Shown here: positions 6,225 to 11,501 of the stretch, one piece after another
How positions within the stretch are numbered: the first letter of the stretch is position 1
Layout of the letters: each line of letters starts with the position of its first letter
NCBI GenBank assembly: GCA_964577205.1
Contig: CAZNYG010000064.1
Coordinates: forward strand, 1-11,501
Length of the DNA: 11,501 nt
From: CAZNYG01 sp964577205
GTDB taxonomy: Bacteria > Elusimicrobiota > Endomicrobiia > Endomicrobiales > CAIRNS01
Reading direction: 5' to 3'
The notes under the pieces: generated by a model
Databases searched by the model: none
The model's input: the letters and a program-made list of their open reading frames with translations, nothing else
Told to the model about the DNA's origin: nothing
Program-made: the position numbers and the translations under genes

Positions 6225-7184
6225 ATGACCACCTCTTCGTCTGCTCCTTTGTATGGCGGCCTCAGTTATCGTCCAAAGAACGGTTGGCGCGACATCCTTC
6301 GCGTTCCGAACCTTTTTACCGTTCCCGGCGACGTGCTGGCGGGAGCGGCTCTCGCGTCCATTGGAGCGAAAGAGCTGCCGCTCATCGTCCCCGGCATACT
6401 TATCTCACTGTGCCTCTACAGCGCCGGCCTTATCCTGAACGATTACCGAGACCGCGAAAAGGACGCTAAGGAACGTCCCGGCAGGCCGATCCCTTCGGGC
6501 AGGGTAAAGCCGAAGAACGCTCTGGCCGCGGCTTTGATGCTGCTGAACGCGGCATTGCTGATCGGCCTTCCCGCGAGCGGAAAATTCCACATGTTCTTCA
6601 GCCCGGCCGTGCCGCGGCTTGCTGTCCTCAAGGTCATTCTCGCGCTGATCGTTCTTATCGTCGGTTACAATTCGGCAGCCCGTATCGTTCCCTGGCTGGG
6701 GTTCGGCGTCATGGGCATGTGCCGCGGCGCGAACCTTCTTCTGGGCGCCGCTTTGTGCACGCAGGGGTTCAATCCGCTGATATGGACGGCCGCGGGAGCG
6801 GAAGCGGTGTATATCGCGTTCGTGACCGCCGCGGCGCACAGGGAAACGGATGCCGTCCCGCCGTTGCTGGCGCGGTGGCTGCCTTCCGCCGGATCGGCGG
6901 CCATACTCGCCGCGTTATGCGTCATGGCGAAACCTTCAGTGACGGGCATACTGCTGTTCCTGCTTTTTTTCGGGAGGGTCGCGTACGTGACGGCCAGGAA
7001 AGAATACGGACCGGGAATGATCGGGCATCTTATCCGCGCGCTGATCATTTTGCAGGCGGCTCTTGTCGCCGCGGCTTTGCCGAAGACCGGGCCTGAGCCG
7101 GCCCATTATTGGATGATGATCGGGTTCCTGGCGGCGATGTATTATTTCTCAGTCCAGACAGGGAGAACCGATAATGCAAGCTGA
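6225..7184 (+). CDS. eboC: UbiA-like prenyltransferase-family membrane protein EboC
   Basis: This 319-aa polytopic inner-membrane protein has eight or nine hydrophobic segments. The first UbiA Asp-rich motif is intact, N72-D73-Y-R-D76-R-E-K-D80, followed by RPGRPIPSGRV (84-94), the usual prenyl diphosphate/Mg site. A second Asp-rich motif of the classical DxxxD type is not evident; the matching region reads AAAHRETDAVPP (203-214). This agrees with EboC being a divergent UbiA relative whose substrate is unknown. No Shine-Dalgarno is present before the ATG (the upstream bases are CCTCC, the opposite sense), so translation may depend on coupling or on leaderless initiation. The stop overlaps the eboF start by 11 bp. 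Confidence 0.92.
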   Translation: MTTSSSAPLYGGLSYRPKNGWRDILRVPNLFTVPGDVLAGAALASIGAKELPLIVPGILISLCLYSAGLILNDYRDREKDAKERPGRPIPSGRVKPKNALAAALMLLNAALLIGLPASGKFHMFFSPAVPRLAVLKVILALIVLIVGYNSAARIVPWLGFGVMGMCRGANLLLGAALCTQGFNPLIWTAAGAEAVYIAFVTAAAHRETDAVPPLLARWLPSAGSAAILAALCVMAKPSVTGILLFLLFFGRVAYVTARKEYGPGMIGHLIRALIILQAALVAAALPKTGPEPAHYWMMIGFLAAMYYFSVQTGRTDNAS

Positions 7185-8457
7185 AAAGATACTTCTCCTG
7201 CAGGTGGCGGGTGTCGGCTTCAACGCGCTTCCCGGCCGGGAACGCTGGTGCGGCCTTCCGGTTAAGCCGATCGCTCCGCTTTTCCCGTCGGTGACATGCT
7301 CCGTTCAGGCGACCATGAAAACGGGCGAAACTCCTTCCGTCCACGGTATGATAGCCAACGGTTTTTTCTTCATGGAGCAATGGAAGCCTCTTTTCTGGGA
7401 GCAGTCCAGCCGGATGGTACAGGGGCCGCGCGTCTGGGAAAAGGCGCGCAGTGAAGGCGCCGCCGTAGCCCAGCTGTTCATTCAGCAGTCGCTGGGCATC
7501 GATTCAGATATCATCGTTTCGCCCGCTCCCATACACAAGCATCATGGCGGCATGATCATGGACTGCTATACGCGGCCCCCGGAATTGAACGCGCGGCTTA
7601 AGCGGGAAGCGGGATCGGTATTCCCTTTGCACCGGTATTGGGGGCCCATGGCCGGGATCCAGTCGAGCGTATGGATCGAAAAAGCGGTCATAAGCGTAAT
7701 GCGGAATGAAAAACCCTCTTTTCTTTTCGCGTATGTCCCGCATTGCGATTATTCGTTCCAGAAATACGGCCCCGGTTCGCCCCGGGCGGCGCGGGCGCTA
7801 AAGGAACTGGAGGCTATCGTCACCCGCATCGCGGAGCAGGCGCGGCAGGCCGGATACCGCGTGGTCGTTTTCGGCGATTACGCCATCACCCCGGCTAAAG
7901 AAGTCATCTATCCCAACCGCCTGCTGCTGGAACGCGGGTTCATGTCGGTGCGGGATGTCCGGGGAATGAAGTATCCCGATTTCGCTTCTTCAAAAGCCTT
8001 TGCCGTAGTCGACCATCAGATCGCCCACGTGTACGTGTTCGACGATAACGCGCGCGCCTGGATCAAGGACGCCTTTGCCTCCTGCCCGTCGATCGAGACG
8101 GTCATGGACGACAGCGGGAAAGAGGCGGCGGGCATCGCGCACCCGAGGAGCGGCGATTTCGTCCTGGTCGCCAAACCGGGCTGCTGGTTCGATTACCGCT
8201 GGTGGACGGATAAAAAGCAGGCGCCGGATTTCGCCGGCCACGTGGACATACACAATAAACCGGGATACGACCCGTGCGAACTCTTTTTCGGCTGGCCGCC
8301 GCCCAACGTGTCACAGGACCCGTCCAGGATCAGGGGGACCCATGGCCGCGCGGACAAAGGCGAGCCGGTATTCTACGCGTCCGACCTGGAACTCCCCGGT
8401 TCCCCATCATCAATTCTGGAATTGGCGAGAAGCATTCGTGATTTGTTAACAACTTAG
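7174..8457 (+). CDS. eboF: Alkaline-phosphatase-superfamily (NPP-like) protein of the ebo cluster
   Basis: This 427-aa protein has the type I phosphodiesterase/nucleotide pyrophosphatase fold. The nucleophile region is clear: FPSVTCSVQATMKTGETP with T41 as candidate nucleophile, then HGMIANG (57-63). D182 (PHCDYSFQKYGP) and D225 (FGDYAIT) occupy expected metal positions. The neighbouring His of the usual DxxGH and DHG motifs is replaced (Q and Y), and the first Asp near residue 10 is missing. VDIHNKPGYDP (347-357) keeps a His-rich site. My recollection is that these changes are typical of ebo-cluster members, so altered metal chemistry rather than decay is likely. GGGAG (7161-7165) is the ribosome binding site; the start overlaps the eboC stop. 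The letter eboF is from memory. No signal peptide is seen, so a cytoplasmic location is inferred. Confidence 0.88.
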   Translation: MQAEKILLLQVAGVGFNALPGRERWCGLPVKPIAPLFPSVTCSVQATMKTGETPSVHGMIANGFFFMEQWKPLFWEQSSRMVQGPRVWEKARSEGAAVAQLFIQQSLGIDSDIIVSPAPIHKHHGGMIMDCYTRPPELNARLKREAGSVFPLHRYWGPMAGIQSSVWIEKAVISVMRNEKPSFLFAYVPHCDYSFQKYGPGSPRAARALKELEAIVTRIAEQARQAGYRVVVFGDYAITPAKEVIYPNRLLLERGFMSVRDVRGMKYPDFASSKAFAVVDHQIAHVYVFDDNARAWIKDAFASCPSIETVMDDSGKEAAGIAHPRSGDFVLVAKPGCWFDYRWWTDKKQAPDFAGHVDIHNKPGYDPCELFFGWPPPNVSQDPSRIRGTHGRADKGEPVFYASDLELPGSPSSILELARSIRDLLTT

Positions 8458-8537
8458 CTTTCAGCAGCCAGCAGTCTGACTGTCTGTGTGATAGTCGCCT
8501 TGGTCTTGTGCTGAAAGCTGATCGCTGAAAGCGCCGT
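8456..8537. repeat. Heptad-phased inverted repeat between eboF and eboD
   Basis: AGC recurs at 8456, 8463 and 8470, the first unit beginning inside the eboF TAG stop codon. GCTGA units start at 8510, 8517 and 8524, with GC again at 8531. GCTTTCAGC (8457-8465) pairs perfectly with 8524-8532, and pairing continues with about 15 of 20 matches. The ~45-nt centre partly keeps the phase. The element lies just upstream of the eboD ribosome binding site. Confidence 0.7.
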
Positions 8538-8563
8538 TGCTTTTAAAGGAAGGAAGCGGCAGC

Positions 8564-9715
8564 ATGAAGATCGAGCAAAGAGTATCCGTAAGGTTTAATT
8601 ACAACATTCATTTTACCCGGGACGTGTTCGCTCCGGGCAACGGTGTGCTGGAAGATGAGATCGACGGCAGCAAACCGCCGGTCGTGGTCTTCGTAGATTC
8701 GGGCGTGGCCGATGCCATGCCGGGACTTGAAGAACGCGTCACGAAGTGGTTTTCCGCGCACGCGCGATGCGCGACGCTGGCCGCGCCCCCGCAGAGGGTC
8801 GCCGGAGGCGAACACTGTAAAAATTCGTTCGACGGATTCACGCGCGTCGCGGATGTCATACGCCAGTGCCGCCTGGACCGGCATTCATACGTTATTATCG
8901 TCGGCGGCGGCGCGGTCCTGGATACCGTTGGGTTCGCGGCCTCGGTTTCCCATCGAGGAATACGCCACATCCGTATCCCTACCACGGTGCTGTCCCAGTG
9001 CGATTCCGGCGTGGGGGTGAAAAACGGTATAAATTATTACGGCGTCAAGAATTACTTCGGCACGTTCACTCCGCCCGCGAGCGTGATCAATGATTTCGAA
9101 TTCATACGGCTGCTGGACGCGCGGGAGTGGCGGGCAGGGATTTCCGAAGCCTTCAAAGTCGCGATCATCAAGGACCGCTCTTTCTTTAAATACCTTATCA
9201 ACAAAGCCCGCGGCCTTGCCAACCGTGACGAAGAGGCCATGGAAACGCTCATCACGCGCTGCGCCCGGCTGCACGCGAAGCATATCGCCCGCAGCGAAGA
9301 TCCGTTTGAAATGGGATCGTCGCGCCCGCTCGATTTCGGCCATTGGAGCGCGCACTGTCTTGAGGCTCTCACCGGCCACCGGATGCGCCATGGCGAAGCG
9401 GTCGCCATAGGCATCCTTATCGATATGACCATCGCACGGAACCGGGGTCTGGCCGACAAGGCCGAGTGCGATATGGCGCGCAAAGGGCTGAGCGACGCCG
9501 GGTTTGTCCTCTGGCATGACATGCTGGGCCGTAAAGATGAAAAGGGGATCCCCGTCATATATCAGGGGCTGGAAGAATTCCGTCAGCATCTCGGCGGGAC
9601 ACTGACGCTTATCATGCCGGATCATCTCGGCCATACGAGGCAGATCAACAGCATCGCGCCTGAAGAGCTGGCCAGGGCGCTGGAAGAGATGAAAACAACG
9701 GCAAGCGGGAAATAA
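8564..9715 (+). CDS. eboD: 3-dehydroquinate-synthase-like sugar phosphate cyclase EboD
   Basis: This 383-aa protein belongs to the sugar phosphate cyclase superfamily (dehydroquinate synthase, EEVS, DOI synthase). NAD-binding GGGAVLDTVGF lies at 114-124, and PTTVLSQCDSGVGVKNGIN at 139-157 holds the substrate loop with K153. Candidate zinc ligands are E195 (SEAFK), H260 (DFGHWSAH) and H276 (MRHGEA). The KNYFGTF stretch (162-168) departs from true AroB, and the gene is in an ebo cluster, so the substrate is probably not DAHP; which sugar phosphate it closes is unknown. The ATG at 8564 is chosen because AAGGAAGGA (8546-8554) is placed as a ribosome binding site about 9 nt upstream. A TTG nine codons earlier would fall inside the repeat. 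eboE follows after 29 bp. Confidence 0.93.
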   Translation: MKIEQRVSVRFNYNIHFTRDVFAPGNGVLEDEIDGSKPPVVVFVDSGVADAMPGLEERVTKWFSAHARCATLAAPPQRVAGGEHCKNSFDGFTRVADVIRQCRLDRHSYVIIVGGGAVLDTVGFAASVSHRGIRHIRIPTTVLSQCDSGVGVKNGINYYGVKNYFGTFTPPASVINDFEFIRLLDAREWRAGISEAFKVAIIKDRSFFKYLINKARGLANRDEEAMETLITRCARLHAKHIARSEDPFEMGSSRPLDFGHWSAHCLEALTGHRMRHGEAVAIGILIDMTIARNRGLADKAECDMARKGLSDAGFVLWHDMLGRKDEKGIPVIYQGLEEFRQHLGGTLTLIMPDHLGHTRQINSIAPEELARALEEMKTTASGK

Positions 9716-9718
9716 ACA

Positions 9719-9742
9719 TTTCAAATTTTAAATTTACAATAA
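9719..9742. repeat. Short heptad-phased AT-rich element between eboD and eboE
   Basis: The 29-bp gap holds three 7-nt units, each starting TTT, at 9719, 9726 and 9733, with AAA in the same register in the first two. The centre AAATTTTAAATTT is nearly palindromic. It stands out as pure A/T within GC-rich flanks. It occupies the place where the eboE ribosome binding site should be. Confidence 0.5.
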
Positions 9743-9744
9743 GT

Positions 9745-10860
9745 ATGATAATACATAACGGTTCTTCCTGCATCCATCTCATGTACTGCACCAATATCCA
9801 TCCGGGGGAACGGTGGGAGGAGCATTTTGCAGCGCTGCGGGAGAACGTTCCCCGCGTAAAACGGCAGGTTTCGCCGGATGGGGAGATGGCCTTTGGGCTG
9901 CGGCTGTCGGATAATGCGTCGCGTTCGCTGGAAGAAGATACCGGGCCGTTACGCGCGTTCCTGAAGGACAACGGACTGTATGTCGTGTCATTGAACGGGT
10001 TCCCTTATGGAACGTTCCACGGCGAACGCGTAAAGGAGAAGGCGTATCTCCCGGACTGGTCTTCGCCGGAACGCCTGGAGTACACCCTGCGCCTCGCGCG
10101 GATCCTCGCTTCTCTCCTGCCCGACGGAGAACAGGGAAGCGTATCCACCGTCCCGTCGCACTACGGGAAAAAAGCTTCGCGGAGCGCGGAGGACGGCATC
10201 ATTCAGGCCGCCCGTTCCCTCGCGGATCTGGAACAGAGAACCGGCAAACACATCACACTCGCTCTGGAGCCTGAACCGGATTGTTTTCTGGATACTCTGG
10301 GATCCACGGTCCCATTTTTCCGCGGCCTGTACTCCCGGGACAGCGCGCTGCGTCCGTTCGCGGGGGTATGCCTCGACTGCTGCCATGCCGCGGTAGAGTT
10401 CGAATCTCCCGCCGGCTGGTTGAAACGCCTGCTGGAAGAGCGGATCCCGGTGCCGAAGATCCAGATATCGGCCGCGCTCCGCGCCGAGATACAGCACTAT
10501 CCTCTTAAAACGTTCATGCCGTTCAATGACGGCCAATACCTGCACCAGACGCGCATAGCCGCGCATTCGGGGACCATGCGTTATCCCGATCTGCCCGACG
10601 CCCTTGCCGAAGCGTACGGCGGGGAATGGCGTGTGCATTTTCATGTGCCGCTGGTCTGGGAAGGCGGGCCCGGGCTGTGTTCCACGCGGGATACCATGGA
10701 CGAGGCATTTTTCAGCCTCGCGGCCGCCCTGCCGGGCCTCCATCTGGAAACGGAGACCTATTCGTACGGCGTTTTCCCCGGGGAAAAGCTGCCACTTGCC
10801 GATTCCATCGCGGCGGAGCTCGTCTGGACGCGCGGACGATTGCCGGGACGCGGCGCCTGA
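9745..10860 (+). CDS. eboE: Metabolite traffic protein EboE (xylose-isomerase-like TIM barrel)
   Basis: This 371-aa sugar-isomerase/epimerase-like TIM barrel matches the EboE family closely. Landmarks are YCTNIHPGE (14-22), LNGFPYGTFHGERVKE (83-98), STVPSHYGK (134-142), LALEPEPDC with E175 as a likely metal ligand, VCLDCCHAAVEFE (208-220) with D211 and H214, RVHFHVPL (296-303) and HLETETYSYGVFPG (333-346). In Nostoc the ebo genes are needed for movement of a scytonemin precursor towards the periplasm; the enzyme activity of EboE itself is not known. No Shine-Dalgarno precedes the ATG; only an A/T heptad element is there, so translation may rely on AT-rich unstructured RNA or coupling. It is the last gene of the cluster. 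No intrinsic terminator is seen after it. Confidence 0.95.
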   Translation: MIIHNGSSCIHLMYCTNIHPGERWEEHFAALRENVPRVKRQVSPDGEMAFGLRLSDNASRSLEEDTGPLRAFLKDNGLYVVSLNGFPYGTFHGERVKEKAYLPDWSSPERLEYTLRLARILASLLPDGEQGSVSTVPSHYGKKASRSAEDGIIQAARSLADLEQRTGKHITLALEPEPDCFLDTLGSTVPFFRGLYSRDSALRPFAGVCLDCCHAAVEFESPAGWLKRLLEERIPVPKIQISAALRAEIQHYPLKTFMPFNDGQYLHQTRIAAHSGTMRYPDLPDALAEAYGGEWRVHFHVPLVWEGGPGLCSTRDTMDEAFFSLAAALPGLHLETETYSYGVFPGEKLPLADSIAAELVWTRGRLPGRGA

Positions 10861-10884
10861 AAAATGATCTAAACCGTCGATGTT

Positions 10885-10913
10885 TTGACAAGTCAAGTAT
10901 TTTTTTATATATA
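10885..10913 (+). promoter_or_regulatory. Sigma70 promoter of the cold-shock gene, with an inverted repeat on the -35 box
   Basis: TTGACA (10885-10890), a 17-bp spacer and TATATA (10908-10913); TATACT at 10910 is an alternative -10. The -35 lies inside TTGACAAGTCAA, a 5-bp inverted repeat with a 2-bp centre that could be an operator half-site pair. The predicted start, about 10920, coincides with an ATG 69 nt upstream of, and in frame with, the normal cold-shock start. Confidence 0.65.
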
Positions 10914-10988
10914 CTCATCATGCCCGGGAATACCGCGGCATCATATCAACGCCGGGTAACCGGGACGCAAAGGCAGGTGACACAGGCA

Positions 10989-11192
10989 ATGGCTCAAGGA
11001 AAAGTGAAGTGGTTCAACGACCAGAAAGGTTTTGGCTTTATCGCCCGTGAGGATGGAAGCGGCGACGTGTTCGCCCATTATTCCGCGGTTCAGGGAGACG
11101 GATTCAAATCCCTCGCCGAAGGCGATAATGTGGAGTTCGATGTTCTGGACACCGACAAAGGACCGAAAGCAGCAAACATCAGAAAGATATAA
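10989..11192 (+). CDS. Cold-shock domain protein (CspA family)
   Basis: This 67-aa protein is a single cold-shock OB-fold domain of standard length, a single-stranded nucleic acid chaperone in the cytoplasm. It begins MAQGKVKWFND and contains RNP1 KGFGFI (13-18) and RNP2 DVFAHYS (26-32). The ATG at 10989 is chosen because the family always starts at this point and AGGCAGG (10971-10977) may serve as a weak ribosome binding site about 11 nt away. In-frame codons run back to an ATG at 10920, exactly at the predicted transcription start, which would add a 23-residue tail. A 69-nt structured leader, as in other cold-shock genes, is the simpler reading. Confidence 0.95.
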   Translation: MAQGKVKWFNDQKGFGFIAREDGSGDVFAHYSAVQGDGFKSLAEGDNVEFDVLDTDKGPKAANIRKI

Positions 11193-11220
11193 TGATGTTG
11201 TTGTGATCACGGTGGGAAAG

Positions 11221-11248
11221 CCCCGGCAGCAATGCCGGGGTTTTTTTT
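11221..11248 (+). terminator. Intrinsic terminator after the cold-shock gene
   Basis: A perfect 8-bp GC-rich stem CCCCGGCA/TGCCGGGG with a GCAA tetraloop, followed by eight T residues. It is placed 28 bp after the stop codon. This is the clearest terminator in the window. Confidence 0.95.
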
Positions 11249-11297
11249 GCGCGCGTCCATGGGCCAGCGGCGGCCTCAGAGCCCGTGAAAACGCTTG

Positions 11298-11352
11298 TTT
11301 TACAAAAAGGACCAATGGATTTTACAAGTTTTTCAAAGGAGTTCCCTATAAT
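11298..11352 (+). promoter_or_regulatory. Probable promoter region of the last gene
   Basis: A perfect -10 box TATAAT lies at 11347-11352, 34 bp before the ATG. No good -35 sits at 17 bp. Two identical TTTTACAA copies begin at 11298 and 11320, 22 bp (two helical turns) apart, and could be activator sites replacing a -35. Unlike several other genes here, this one has a normal leader with a ribosome binding site. Confidence 0.45.
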
Positions 11353-11386
11353 GGAACCAGGTAAATACGGGTAAGGGGCGAGTGCC

Positions 11387-11501
11387 ATGCGAAAAATTGT
11401 GACCATCGGTTTTACGGCGCTGCTGGTTTTTTACGGGTCTGTATACTGCGGGCCGGAAAGAGCGGCGGCGGCAAAGGGCGGCGCGGCCGCTGTTATCGAA
11501 G
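11387..11501 (+). CDS. Start of a secreted or membrane-anchored protein (cut by window end)
   Basis: AAGGGG (11373-11378) lies 8 nt before the ATG. The visible 38 codons encode MRKIV, a hydrophobic core to about residue 19, then Cys21 and an Ala/Gly-rich stretch. This is a signal peptide. The residues before Cys (SVYC) are a poor lipobox, so lipoprotein processing is uncertain. No function can be given from this fragment. Confidence 0.75.
   Translation, partial: MRKIVTIGFTALLVFYGSVYCGPERAAAAKGGAAAVIE

Noticed and set aside
8537..8563. TTG start giving EboD nine extra residues
   Set aside because: It would begin within the repeat element and put the clear AAGGAAGGA ribosome binding site inside the coding region; the ATG at 8564 fits better.
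10952..10991. A GEMM (cyclic-di-GMP) riboswitch-like string, GGGACGCAAAGGC, ahead of the cold-shock gene
   Set aside because: Only this short core resembles the motif. The conserved GCACAGGGCAAACC-type upstream half and the second helix are not found, so it is probably coincidence.

Overview
The window is about 11.5 kb of fairly GC-rich DNA, densely packed with genes, from a Gram-negative (diderm) bacterium. The diderm call rests on a secreted beta-barrel-like protein that ends in a C-terminal Phe. Housekeeping genes (a tRNA, serS, a cold-shock gene) sit beside a metabolic cluster. No plasmid, phage, transposase or CRISPR signature is visible. The phylum cannot be fixed from this window; an uncultivated lineage with gene order like that of the PVC/FCB or Omnitrophota groups is a guess.

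Layout. 1-40 is the 3' end of a tRNA (best guess tRNA-Arg). 41-419 is non-coding apart from one doubtful 59-codon ORF. serS follows at 420-1694. At 1836-4490, three + strand genes encode a putative outer-membrane beta-barrel protein, a membrane-anchored GIDE-domain protein carrying an EF-hand, and LemA. A DedA/VTT-family membrane protein lies on the - strand (4508-5152), convergent with lemA. At 5243-10860 there is a five-gene ebo cluster: a TatD-like hydrolase (eboB), a UbiA-like membrane protein (eboC), an alkaline-phosphatase-superfamily protein (eboF), a dehydroquinate-synthase-like sugar phosphate cyclase (eboD) and a xylose-isomerase-like TIM barrel (eboE). The eboA gene normally found with these is absent. 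A cold-shock protein with a clean intrinsic terminator follows, and then the start of a secreted protein cut by the window edge.

How the genes work together. The ebo products are thought to make or move a small-molecule precursor across the inner membrane. This has been studied for scytonemin precursors in Nostoc, and the cluster also occurs in some eustigmatophyte plastids. A cyclase, a TIM-barrel isomerase or epimerase, two hydrolases and a prenyltransferase-like membrane protein are consistent with one pathway. GIDE plus LemA is a recurrent bacterial pair of unknown envelope function. Here it is tied by a 10-bp gap to an upstream beta-barrel gene, which suggests an envelope-spanning unit.

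The most unusual layer is between the genes. Several junctions carry imperfect inverted repeats built from short units in a strict 7-nt phase (8-nt near the tRNA and lemA). The base sequence of the unit is different at nearly every junction. In addition, several strong sigma70-type promoters place the predicted transcription start 0-5 nt from the start codon. These genes have no Shine-Dalgarno sequence, or a badly spaced one, which suggests leaderless mRNAs.
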